Origin: Rhodococcus rhodochrous | GTDB taxonomy: Bacteria; Actinomycetota; Actinomycetes; Mycobacteriales; Mycobacteriaceae | Length of the DNA: 64,000 nt | Direction: 5' to 3' | NCBI RefSeq assembly: GCF_014854695.1 | Contig: NZ_CP027557.1 | Coordinates: 5,395,557 to 5,459,556, forward strand | In this document: positions 17,058 to 24,438 of the stretch, one piece after another | Layout of the letters: each line of letters starts with the position of its first letter | Numbering within the stretch: position 1 is the first letter of the stretch | Position numbers and translations under genes: made by a program | Notes under the pieces: generated by a model | The model's input: the letters and a program-made list of their open reading frames with translations, nothing else | Database searches by the model: none | Told to the model about the DNA's origin: nothing

Positions 17058-18068
17058 CTACCTGTCGGTCCACGCCAGCAGGTCGTCGAGCTCCCAGGTG
17101 TTGATCACCTGTTCGGGTTCGACACCCCGCTCGACGGCACGTTCGCAACCGTACCCGAGCCAGTCGAGCTGCCCGGGTGCGTGCGCATCGGTGTCGATGG
17201 AGAACAAGCAGTCCGTCTCGAGCGCGAGGTCGATGAGACGTGACGGCGGGTCGCGGCGTTCGGGCCGGCAGTTGATCTCGACGGCGGTGTCGTGGTCGCG
17301 ACACGCGGCGAAGACCTTCTCGGCGTCGAACTTCGACTCGGGACGGCTTCCGCGACCCCCGGCGACGAGCCGGCCGGTGCAGTGCCCGAGGACGTCGACG
17401 TGGGGATTCGCCGCCGCGCGCAGCATGCGTTTCGTCATCGCCGACCGGTCGGCCCGCAGGTTCGAGTGCACGCTCGCGACGACGACGTCGAGTTCGGCGA
17501 GCAGCCCTTCGTCCTGGTCGAGCGACCCGTCATCGAGGATGTCGACCTCGATACCCGTGAGAATCCGTGCACCACTGCTGTTCTCGTTGATCTCCGCGAC
17601 GATGGCGAGCTGCGAGCGCAGCCGCTCCGCGGTGAGGCCGTTCGCGACCTTCAGGCGAGGGGAGTGGTCGGTGAGGGCGAAGTACTCGTGCCCGATCATC
17701 GTCGACGCGACACGGTGCATCTCGTCGATGGGGCTGCCGCCGTCGGACCAGTTCGAGTGGGTGTGCAGGTCGCCGCGCAGGGACTCGAGCAGATCGCGGC
17801 CGCCGCGTCCGATCGGGTCGGCCTCCTCGCGCAACTGCTCGAGATAGGCGGGTACTCCGTCGAACGACTCGCGGATGACGGTCGCGGTCTTCTTCCCGAC
17901 GCCCGGCAGATCGGTCCACGAGTCGGTCTTCCGCAGCACCTCCCGCTTGGGGTCGCTCACCTCGGCGAGCACCTCCGCCGCGCGTCGATAGGCCTGCACA
18001 CGGTAGGTGTCGGCGTGTTCACGTTCGAGCCAGAAGGCGACTTCGCGGAGTGCGTCGACGGGGTCCAC
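17058..18068 (-). CDS. PHP-domain protein with helix-hairpin-helix (PolX-like C-terminal part)
   Basis: A 336-residue protein with an N-terminal helical region, a helix-hairpin-helix DNA-binding motif LPGVGKKTATVIRE at about residues 54-67, and a PHP phosphoesterase domain starting GDLHTHSNWSDG near residue 97 with further metal ligands in ALTDHS, ASVHSN, GHCTGR and DTDAHAP. It resembles the C-terminal half of PolX without the polymerase domain; a nuclease or phosphatase acting on DNA ends is plausible. The start is a GTG at 18068; a longer form would run into the divergent gene. It sits 3 bp upstream of the EthA-like gene. Confidence 0.78.
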   Translation of the reverse strand: MDPVDALREVAFWLEREHADTYRVQAYRRAAEVLAEVSDPKREVLRKTDSWTDLPGVGKKTATVIRESFDGVPAYLEQLREEADPIGRGGRDLLESLRGDLHTHSNWSDGGSPIDEMHRVASTMIGHEYFALTDHSPRLKVANGLTAERLRSQLAIVAEINENSSGARILTGIEVDILDDGSLDQDEGLLAELDVVVASVHSNLRADRSAMTKRMLRAAANPHVDVLGHCTGRLVAGGRGSRPESKFDAEKVFAACRDHDTAVEINCRPERRDPPSRLIDLALETDCLFSIDTDAHAPGQLDWLGYGCERAVERGVEPEQVINTWELDDLLAWTDR

Positions 18069-18095
18069 CCCTCCATTGTGGCCGCCGGGCGTCCG

Positions 18096-18101
18096 TAATC
18101 T
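18096..18101 (+). promoter_or_regulatory. -10 box placed for leaderless mRNA (18109 gene)
   Basis: TAATCT, close to the ideal -10 hexamer, ends 7 nt before the ATG at 18109; no Shine-Dalgarno sequence lies between. Confidence 0.55.
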
Positions 18102-18108
18102 GGGACGC

Positions 18109-18813
18109 ATGCTCGAATCCGTCCGGTCGTCGTCCCCCCTCGGTGCGGTCTCCGCACTGGTCGTCGGTGCGGTGTCCGCGCTGACACTCGTCTCCGCCCG
18201 CGTTGCGTCGGAGGCGAAGGACCTCATGTACGAGGTGGACGACGCGCCGCCCGCCCCGGTGGTGATCGTGCCGGGCGCGCGGGTGCACGAGGGCCGTCCG
18301 ATGCGGGTGCTCCGTAGCCGCCTCGACGTCGCGGTCGCGTTGATGGAACGGGGACGGGTGCAGGCCGTGCTCGTCTCGGGCGACGGGGCCGGAACCTCGG
18401 GCGACGAGATCGAGGCGATGATCGCGTATCTCGTCGAGCAGGGTGTGAACCGGGAACGGATCGTCGCCGATCCGTACGGTCTCGACACCTACGACACCGC
18501 CCGGCGCGCCGTGGCCACCTACGGCGTGCGGCAGGCACTGATCACGACCCAGGGCTTCCACCTTCCGCGCGCGGTGGCGTTGTGCCGGCGGGCGGGCATC
18601 GACATCGCCGGAGTCCGCGCCGCGAACGACGTGCGGCTGCGCACGCGGCTGAGGAATCTGGCGCGCGAGTACGTGCTGTCGCGACCCAAGGCGTTCCTCG
18701 AACTCCGGTTCCCGCGCGACCCGGCGGTGGAGACCCCACCGGACGACCGGCTCGCCGAGATCCTGGCCGGTCTCGAGCACGGTGCGGTGGCCGCCCCACC
18801 GTCTGCTTCCTAG
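18109..18813 (+). CDS. DUF218 (SanA/YdcF-like) membrane-anchored protein
   Basis: A 234-residue protein with one N-terminal membrane segment (about residues 10-32) followed by a DUF218 domain: VVIVPGARVHEGRPMRVLRSRL, VSGDGAGTSGDEIEAM, and DTYDTARRA. SanA/YdcF proteins act at the envelope and are linked to vancomycin resistance in enterobacteria; the reaction is not established. The ATG at 18109 follows a TAATCT box, so the mRNA may be leaderless. It is divergent from the PHP-domain gene; the SDR gene starts 10 bp after its stop. Confidence 0.8.
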   Translation: MLESVRSSSPLGAVSALVVGAVSALTLVSARVASEAKDLMYEVDDAPPAPVVIVPGARVHEGRPMRVLRSRLDVAVALMERGRVQAVLVSGDGAGTSGDEIEAMIAYLVEQGVNRERIVADPYGLDTYDTARRAVATYGVRQALITTQGFHLPRAVALCRRAGIDIAGVRAANDVRLRTRLRNLAREYVLSRPKAFLELRFPRDPAVETPPDDRLAEILAGLEHGAVAAPPSAS

Positions 18814-18816
18814 GCT
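18811..18816 (+). promoter_or_regulatory. -10 box placed for leaderless mRNA (18824 gene)
   Basis: TAGGCT ends 7 nt before the ATG at 18824 and overlaps the stop codon of the preceding gene, so the SDR gene probably has its own promoter. Confidence 0.45.
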
Positions 18817-18823
18817 CGTGATC

Positions 18824-19495
18824 ATGCGCCCCACAGCTCTCGTCACCGGAGGGGGTCGCGGTCTCGGCGCCGCGATCGCCCACGAACTCGCTCCCACCCA
18901 CGATCTGCTCCTCGGCGGCCGACGTCGCGAGTCGCTCGATGCGATCCTCGAGGAACTGCCCGACGCCACACCGTGGCCCGTGGACCTGCTCGATCACGAC
19001 GCCGTCGCCGCGGCCGCCGCCGACATCGACCGGCTCGACGTCCTCGTCCACAACGCCGGTGTCGCCGAACTGGGCACGATCGCCGACAGCGAGCCCCGGC
19101 AGTGGCGCGAGACGTTCGAGGCGAACGTCGTCGCCGTCGTCGCCCTGACGCAGGTGTTGCTGCCGGCCCTACGGGCCGCGAACGGCCACGTGGTGCTCAT
19201 CAACTCGGGGGCGGGTCTGCGTGTTCGCCCCGGCTGGGGTGCCTATGCCGCGAGCAAGTTCGCACTGCGGGCGTTCGGCGACGCGCTGCGCGAGGAGGAA
19301 CCCGCGCTGCGGGTCACCTCGATCCACCCGGGCCGGATCGACACCGACATGCAGCGCGCGATCGTCGCGTCGGAAGGTCGTGAGTACGACCCGTCGCAGT
19401 TCCTCAGCCCCGGCACAGTGGCGCGTGCGGTGCGGCAGGTCGTCGAGGCGCCGGTCGACGCCCACCCCACCGAGGTCGTTCTGCGTCCTCGCTGA
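18824..19495 (+). CDS. Short-chain dehydrogenase/reductase (SDR)
   Basis: A 223-residue classical SDR. The cofactor motif is TGGGRGLG, NAG occurs at HNAGVAELG, and the catalytic residues are Ser in LINSGAGL and the YAASK motif. The GGRRRE sequence after strand 2 favours NADP(H). It is short for the family and ends soon after the SIHPGRIDTDM segment. The substrate is not predictable. The next gene converges on it. Confidence 0.87.
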   Translation: MRPTALVTGGGRGLGAAIAHELAPTHDLLLGGRRRESLDAILEELPDATPWPVDLLDHDAVAAAAADIDRLDVLVHNAGVAELGTIADSEPRQWRETFEANVVAVVALTQVLLPALRAANGHVVLINSGAGLRVRPGWGAYAASKFALRAFGDALREEEPALRVTSIHPGRIDTDMQRAIVASEGREYDPSQFLSPGTVARAVRQVVEAPVDAHPTEVVLRPR

Positions 19496-19533
19496 CAACT
19501 CGAAAGAGCTGACGGCTCGGAACGGCCGACGAC

Positions 19534-20592
19534 TCAGAAGGGCAGCGGAATCACCACCGGGGGAGCGCCCGGGATCTGGATCTGGATCTGCGGAGGCGGC
19601 GGCGCAGGAGCTCGCGGCGCCGGCGGAGGTGCCGGTGCCGGAGCCGGAGCCGGAGCCGGAGCGGGTTCCGGAGCCGGCGGCGGTGGCGGTGGCTCCGGAG
19701 CGGGCGGAGGCGGAGGCGGCGGTTCCGGGGGCGGAGGCGGTGGTGCCGCGGCTTCCGGCACCGGAGCACGCCGCGGTGCGGGAACGGGTGCCTGCAGTGC
19801 CTCGGTCTCCGGGAGGGTTTCCTCCGTGGTCTCCGGTGCGGCCGGAGCCGTGGTCTTCGGCAGAGCCTCACCCACCGGCACGGGGACCATCGCGCCGGTC
19901 GTGATGTCGACGACCTCCAGCTCCCGCACGGCAGTCGCGGCGGGCTGGACGACGAACATCCGCTCGGCGTTCAGACCGGGCCATTTCGGGCCTTCGAGTT
20001 CGTCGTTGCCGGTGAGCACCGGCGCGGACAGGGGATTGCCGCGCACGCACCGCACGCGCGGAACACCGAGTTCGTCGACGAGGACGATCGTGCCGCGCTC
20101 GAGCAGCGACTGCACGGGCCGCGCGGCACCGTCGCGGTACTCGTGCATGGTCACCCGGGTGTCGGCGCGCAACAGGACCGCCGTGAGGGTGTCGGTGTAG
20201 CCGCGGATGTCGGGCACGCCGAGGACACCGCGCCACGCTTCGGCCTTGGCGGGATCCTCCTCCAGATGAAGGATGAGTGCTTCGCGGTCGCACAGGGGCC
20301 GGTCGAGACTGCCCCCGTAGAGGGCCGGCCGATCACCGGGAACGGCCGGAGCCCCGGCGGTGGCGGTGACCGGGTCGCCGCCGTCCTCGACGACTTCGGG
20401 GGGTGGGGGCGGCACCGCGACCGGCACCTGCGGCGGCACCAGACGCGGCGTCCACGGGTCGTCCTGCGCGGTCGCGACATGCAGTTGCACGGGCGTCGTC
20501 GTCTCGACCGAACCGCCCGACGAGCAGGCACCCGCCACCAGTGCCGTCAGGGCGAGTGCCAGACCGAATCCACGAACCGTGTCGCTGGCCAC
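19534..20592 (-). CDS. Proline-rich lipoprotein with DUF6777-like domain
   Basis: A 352-residue predicted lipoprotein: a short signal peptide ends in the lipobox AGAC (Cys23). The middle (about residues 90-205) resembles the actinobacterial DUF6777 domain, with PALYGGSLDRPLCDREAL, KAEAWRGVLGVPDIRGY and VPRVRCVRGNPL; its cysteines may pair outside the cell. The last 80 residues are almost all Pro, Glu and Ala (PPPPPPEPP and PAPAPAPAP runs), ending in the odd QIQIQIPGAPPVVIPLPF. The tail could span the cell wall. The start is GTG 20592 with a -10 box just upstream. Function unknown. Confidence 0.75.
   Translation of the reverse strand: MASDTVRGFGLALALTALVAGACSSGGSVETTTPVQLHVATAQDDPWTPRLVPPQVPVAVPPPPPEVVEDGGDPVTATAGAPAVPGDRPALYGGSLDRPLCDREALILHLEEDPAKAEAWRGVLGVPDIRGYTDTLTAVLLRADTRVTMHEYRDGAARPVQSLLERGTIVLVDELGVPRVRCVRGNPLSAPVLTGNDELEGPKWPGLNAERMFVVQPAATAVRELEVVDITTGAMVPVPVGEALPKTTAPAAPETTEETLPETEALQAPVPAPRRAPVPEAAAPPPPPPEPPPPPPPAPEPPPPPPAPEPAPAPAPAPAPAPPPAPRAPAPPPPQIQIQIPGAPPVVIPLPF
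19637..19660. repeat. GCCGGA hexamer tandem repeat
   Basis: Four perfect copies of GCCGGA inside the proline-rich lipoprotein gene encode the alternating Pro-Ala stretch. Such repeats can expand or contract, so the tail length may vary between strains. Confidence 0.8.
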
Positions 20593-20598
20593 GCCGCC

Positions 20599-20604
20599 AT
20601 GCTA
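20599..20604 (-). promoter_or_regulatory. -10 box placed for leaderless mRNA (20592 gene, minus strand)
   Basis: Read on the minus strand, TAGCAT ends 6 nt before the GTG start of the lipoprotein gene. It overlaps the last codons of the upstream epoxide-hydrolase-like gene. Confidence 0.45.
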
Positions 20605-21609
20605 GGTCGATGATCGCCGGTGAAAGTGCTGTTCGACGGTTCTCGTCGGTATCCGGATCCCGGAGAGGAAACGCAGGAGAAGGTCGTTCACCTCGTCGCG
20701 ACGTTCCATCTGCACGAAATGCCCCGCGTCCTCGAGCAGGTGGACACCGCGCAGATCGGGGACGAAGGCACGCATCCGTTCGAGCGCCGACGACCCCGAC
20801 ATCGCGACGACGGGATCCCGGTCGCCCGCCACGAACAGCGTCGGTACCTGCACCTTCGCGCCCTCGTAGGGACGCGACGCCTCCCAGTTGGCGTCGTAGG
20901 CGCGGTACCAGGACAGACCTCCACCGAATCCGGTGCGGGCGAACTCGGCCGCGTAGTACGCGAGTTCGTCGTCGCCGAGCCAGTCCCACGGCAGCTCGGG
21001 AGCGGTGGGCAGCACGTCGAGATATCCGCGTCCCTCGGACGGATGCGACCACACGTCGAGATAGCGGTATCCGCCCGACAGCGCGAAGAACAATCGCTGC
21101 AGGAATTCGCGCGGGCGCGGATCGAGTTCCGCCTCCGCGACTCCCGGTTCCTGGAAGTAGTGGAGGTGGAGGAAGTGCTTGTCGGCGAGACCGCGGAAGA
21201 TCTCGCTGGGTCGCGCGGGCATCCGGTCCGGCGAGTAGGGCACGGCGAGCAGGACGAGACCGGCGACGCGATCCGGATGTCGCAGCGCCGTCGTCCACGC
21301 GACGGGCGCACCGAAGTCGTGACCGACGACGACCGCGCTGTCGATCCCGAGGACGTCGAGCAGTCGGACGAGGCGATCGGCGACCGCGACGTTCGTGTAC
21401 TCCTCGACCTTCCGCGGCCGGTCGGTCCGGCCGTAGCCGGGCATGTCGGGGGCGACGGCACGGTAGCCGGCGTCGACGAGCGGCGCGAACTGGTGCCGGT
21501 AGCTGTACCCCAGGCCGGGGAATCCGTGGCACATGACGACCGCGGGTCCGTCGCCCCGATCGTCGATGTTCCACGTGAAACCATCGACCTCGACGATGCG
21601 GCCGTCCAT
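20602..21609 (-). CDS. Alpha/beta hydrolase, epoxide hydrolase type
   Basis: A 335-residue alpha/beta hydrolase. The oxyanion motif HGFPGLGYSYRHQ, the nucleophile elbow VVGHDFGAPVAW with Asp rather than Ser, and the late EDAGHFVQMERR with the catalytic His all fit soluble epoxide hydrolases or haloalkane-type relatives. Cap-domain tyrosines are plentiful. Its ATG shares one base with the stop of the upstream SnoaL/ketosteroid-isomerase-like gene, so the two are translationally coupled and probably act on related substrates. Confidence 0.85.
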   Translation of the reverse strand: MDGRIVEVDGFTWNIDDRGDGPAVVMCHGFPGLGYSYRHQFAPLVDAGYRAVAPDMPGYGRTDRPRKVEEYTNVAVADRLVRLLDVLGIDSAVVVGHDFGAPVAWTTALRHPDRVAGLVLLAVPYSPDRMPARPSEIFRGLADKHFLHLHYFQEPGVAEAELDPRPREFLQRLFFALSGGYRYLDVWSHPSEGRGYLDVLPTAPELPWDWLGDDELAYYAAEFARTGFGGGLSWYRAYDANWEASRPYEGAKVQVPTLFVAGDRDPVVAMSGSSALERMRAFVPDLRGVHLLEDAGHFVQMERRDEVNDLLLRFLSGIRIPTRTVEQHFHRRSST

Positions 21610-21992
21610 CAGGAGGCGGGGACGGTCTGCATGTCCTCCTGGCTCCAGAACGCCCTCATGCTCGTGATCCTCGCGTCGTCGTCGAAGGTCATCACGTCGA
21701 CGACCTCCATGATCAGATCCTGCTCACCCAGGTGCGTGACCAGACGGAACACGAAAGCGGCGTTGCTCTCCGCGATCTTGAGGGTGATCAGCTCACCGGT
21801 CTGCGCGAGCGGTTCGACCACGCCGTAGAACTCGCGGATCTCGGCCTCGGTGGCGCGGACCGGCGTGCCGACCGGATCCTCGACCGTCGCGCCCGGCGCG
21901 TACAGGGCGAGGACATCGTCGACGGTGCCCGAGGCCACGGACTTCACATAGTTCTCGACGGTGGCGCGGATCGCGTCCCGACTCGGTGCCAT
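21609..21992 (-). CDS. NTF2-like protein, ketosteroid isomerase/SnoaL type
   Basis: A 127-residue alpha+beta barrel protein: VENYVKSVASGTVDDVLALY at the N-terminus, then ATVEDPVGTPVRATEAEI, typical of ketosteroid delta-5-isomerase-like members, and an Asp-rich VVDVMTFDDDARI strand. It begins at ATG 21992 with an excellent AAGGAGA site; longer forms are unlikely. It is the first gene of a two-gene operon with the epoxide-hydrolase-like enzyme. Isomerase or limonene-epoxide-hydrolase-like activity on a steroid or terpenoid is an inference from fold and neighbour. Confidence 0.8.
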   Translation of the reverse strand: MAPSRDAIRATVENYVKSVASGTVDDVLALYAPGATVEDPVGTPVRATEAEIREFYGVVEPLAQTGELITLKIAESNAAFVFRLVTHLGEQDLIMEVVDVMTFDDDARITSMRAFWSQEDMQTVPAS

Positions 21993-22135
21993 GAGATCTC
22001 CTTCGTTCGAATCTGGAACACGTTTCAATTCGACGGTAGTGGGCCGGATCCGTGGATGCACTCGCGATTCCCACTCGGAAGACCCCGCGGCGGAGGACGA
22101 TGACATCGCCATCACCCGGAACGATCGGAGACCCG

Positions 22136-22963
22136 ATGATCGACGCTGTCGCCTTCACCCTCGACGGACACGCCGGCGCCCTCGCGGCCCGCACGTGGGT
22201 CGGTGAGACCCCGCGCTACGTGGTGCTGTTGTGCCACGGCTACGGCGAGCACTGCGGACGCTACGAGTACGTGGCCGCGCGCCTCGTCGCCGACGGCGCC
22301 GCCGTCTACGCGGTGGACCACATCGGTCACGGTCTCAGCGACGGCGAGCGCGTCCTCATCGACGACTTCGAGAAGGTGGTCGACGACTTCCGTCTGCTCG
22401 ATCTCACGGCGCGCCGCGAGCATCCCGACCTGCCGGTCGTGCTCGTCGGACACTCGATGGGCGGCATGATCGCCGCCCGGTACGCGCAGCGATACGGCTC
22501 GGAACTGGCCGCGGTGGTTCTGTCCGGCCCGGTCCTCGGCAGGTGGGCGGCCGTCGACGCCCTGCTCACGGCCGAGGAGATCCCCGATACCCCCATCGAT
22601 CCGTCCACCCTCTCCCGCGATCCCGAGGTGGGTCGCGCCTATGTGGCCGACCCGCTCGTCTGGCACGGCCCGTTCAAGCGCACCACCGTGCAGGCACTGA
22701 AGACCTGCATCGACACGATCACCGCCGCAGGTGCCATCGACGACGTGCCCGTGCTGTGGTTGCACGGCGAGGACGATCGACTGGTTCCCCTCGACGGCAC
22801 CGCCACCGGATGGTCGTCGCTGGCAGGTCGCGGGTCGTCGTCGAAGACCTATCCCGAGGCACGGCACGAGATCTTCAACGAGACGAACCGGGACGAGGTC
22901 CTGGGCGATGTCGTCGACTTCGTCGGCGCGCACATCCGCCCTCTCGAGACTCTCGAGGATTGA
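22136..22963 (+). CDS. Monoacylglycerol lipase-like alpha/beta hydrolase
   Basis: A 275-residue serine hydrolase with the lipase elbow VLVGHSMGGMIAARYAQ, oxyanion motif CHGYGEHCGRYEYV, acid Asp in WLHGEDDRLVP and His in YPEARHEIFNE. Length and the HGYGEHCGRY block match the monoacylglycerol lipase Rv0183 of M. tuberculosis. ATG 22136 has a GGAG site 5 nt upstream; the in-frame ATG at 22100 is an alternative with a site placed too close. Likely role is recycling of monoacylglycerols from storage lipid or host fat. Confidence 0.83.
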   Translation: MIDAVAFTLDGHAGALAARTWVGETPRYVVLLCHGYGEHCGRYEYVAARLVADGAAVYAVDHIGHGLSDGERVLIDDFEKVVDDFRLLDLTARREHPDLPVVLVGHSMGGMIAARYAQRYGSELAAVVLSGPVLGRWAAVDALLTAEEIPDTPIDPSTLSRDPEVGRAYVADPLVWHGPFKRTTVQALKTCIDTITAAGAIDDVPVLWLHGEDDRLVPLDGTATGWSSLAGRGSSSKTYPEARHEIFNETNRDEVLGDVVDFVGAHIRPLETLED

Positions 22964-23033
22964 AGCCGACCGCGTCTGGCTACCCCAAGCCATGGGGCCG
23001 TCCCCTTCGTGTCCCGTACGGAAGGAGATGACC

Positions 23034-23624
23034 GTGGTCGAAGACAGCCCATCCGACAGGGCTCGCCCTGGTCCGGCCGACAAGGCACGCCTCGGGTTGA
23101 AGCAGACCGTGTTCGGCAAGGCGAAGGAGGTCGCCGGCGCTCTGACCGGCAACGACTCCCTCACCACCGAAGGCCGTCTCGAGCAGGAGCAGGCCCGGCA
23201 GACCAGGAAGGCCGACACCCTCTCGCACATGGCCGAGGCCGAGAGCGACGAGGCGGTCGAGCAGCTCGACGCCGTCCGCGAGGCCGGACAGCAGGAGCGC
23301 GAGGCCGTGCAGCAGCGGACCGACGCCGTCGAGTCGCAGGCCGAGCGGGAGGCACGGGTCCGCAAACAGGCCGCCGAGCTCGAACAAGAGGAGAACATCG
23401 TCCGAGGGCGATCCGACGCCGCCCGCGAGGTCACGGCCGCGGAACAGCGGGCACGCCGTGAGGAGAACGAGCAGGTCACGGATGCCGCCGCAGCGGTCGC
23501 GGCCGCCGACGAGGACCACCGACGCGCCTCCCACGACGCCGAACGTGCACGCCTCCAGGCCGAGGAGGAACGTCGCAAGGCCGAAGCCCTCGAACGCACG
23601 CTGACCGACGAGCCGGATCACTGA
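23034..23624 (+). CDS. CsbD-domain protein with long coiled-coil extension
   Basis: A 196-residue protein. Residues about 16-55 resemble the CsbD stress-protein domain (KQTVFGKAKEVAGALTGNDS), and the rest is a charged heptad-type coiled coil rich in Glu, Arg, Ala and Gln. GTG 23034 is chosen because AAGGAG lies 6 nt before it; ATG 23028 directly abuts that site. No membrane segment or signal is present. It is followed after 59 bp by another coiled-coil protein gene, and the two are probably co-expressed. Function unknown; CsbD relatives respond to general stress. Confidence 0.72.
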   Translation: MVEDSPSDRARPGPADKARLGLKQTVFGKAKEVAGALTGNDSLTTEGRLEQEQARQTRKADTLSHMAEAESDEAVEQLDAVREAGQQEREAVQQRTDAVESQAEREARVRKQAAELEQEENIVRGRSDAAREVTAAEQRARREENEQVTDAAAAVAAADEDHRRASHDAERARLQAEEERRKAEALERTLTDEPDH

Positions 23625-23683
23625 CGAACACCACCGACATTCCCTACCGGAGCTGTACCCCCATCGAAGTTGGAGATGCGCCC

Positions 23684-24343
23684 ATGAACCTCGCCACTCT
23701 GCCCAAGAGCGTTCTGCGACTGCAGTACAAGATCGCCCGCTTCCCGCTGGGATTGATCGAGCAGCAGTTGCGGTTCCTGCCCACCGACGCCCCGCCGCGC
23801 CTGATGTACGAGCGGGGGCTGGGCATGCTGGACGGCATCGTCGGCAGCGTGCTCGACGACCAGGAGATCGCCACGCGCGGGGCACTCGCCACCGAACGTG
23901 CCGACGCGGTGAAGCGCGCGGAGAAGCTCGACGCTCAGGCCGCGGCCGAGAAGCGGGCGGCGGACGCCGAACTCCGCCGGACGCGTGAGCGGGCCGAGGC
24001 CGAGCAGGAAGCCGCACGACGCGACCGCGAGAAGGAGGTCCAGCAGGCCCGCGAACGCGCGCAGGAACGCGCGAAGCAGGCGGAGAAGGAAGCCGAGCAG
24101 AAGAAGGCCGCCGAGACCGCGAAGGCCGATCAGGAGGCCGCCGCGAAGCGCCGTGCCGCCGAGACGGCGAAGAAGAAGGACGAGGAGCGCATCCGCAAGG
24201 CCGAGGAGGAGGCCGCCGAGCCCGCCAAGATCTCCCTCAAGGATGCCGTCGCCAAGCAGCTCGAGGCGAAGGAGGCGGAGGAGCGCGCACACGATGCGGG
24301 CGAGGTCGCCGAGTTCGAGAAGATCGAACACAAGAACCCCTGA
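23684..24343 (+). CDS. Coiled-coil protein, function unknown
   Basis: A 219-residue protein. The first 65 residues form a possibly amphipathic domain (LPKSVLRLQYKIARFPLGLIEQQ) that may touch the membrane. Residues about 70-200 are an uninterrupted Glu/Lys/Ala/Arg coiled coil. A GGAG site lies 8 nt before the ATG. It is paired with the CsbD-coiled-coil gene upstream and ends just before a strong terminator. Similar proteins in related actinomycetes are sometimes labelled as initiation-factor-like only because of their coiled coils; I see no such domain. Confidence 0.7.
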   Translation: MNLATLPKSVLRLQYKIARFPLGLIEQQLRFLPTDAPPRLMYERGLGMLDGIVGSVLDDQEIATRGALATERADAVKRAEKLDAQAAAEKRAADAELRRTRERAEAEQEAARRDREKEVQQARERAQERAKQAEKEAEQKKAAETAKADQEAAAKRRAAETAKKKDEERIRKAEEEAAEPAKISLKDAVAKQLEAKEAEERAHDAGEVAEFEKIEHKNP

Positions 24344-24387
24344 GCGAGAAGCACTCTCGGTGAAATCCGAGCGCACAGCACAGACGA

Positions 24388-24422
24388 CGAGACCCCGGTG
24401 CATCCGGTGCACCGGGGTCTCG
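24388..24422. terminator. Strong bidirectional hairpin terminator
   Basis: A perfect 15-bp stem (CGAGACCCCGGTGCA and its complement) with a 5-base loop lies between the coiled-coil gene and the convergent leuS. It can serve both strands. Confidence 0.8.
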
Positions 24423-24438
24423 GCCGTCGGAAGTGTTG

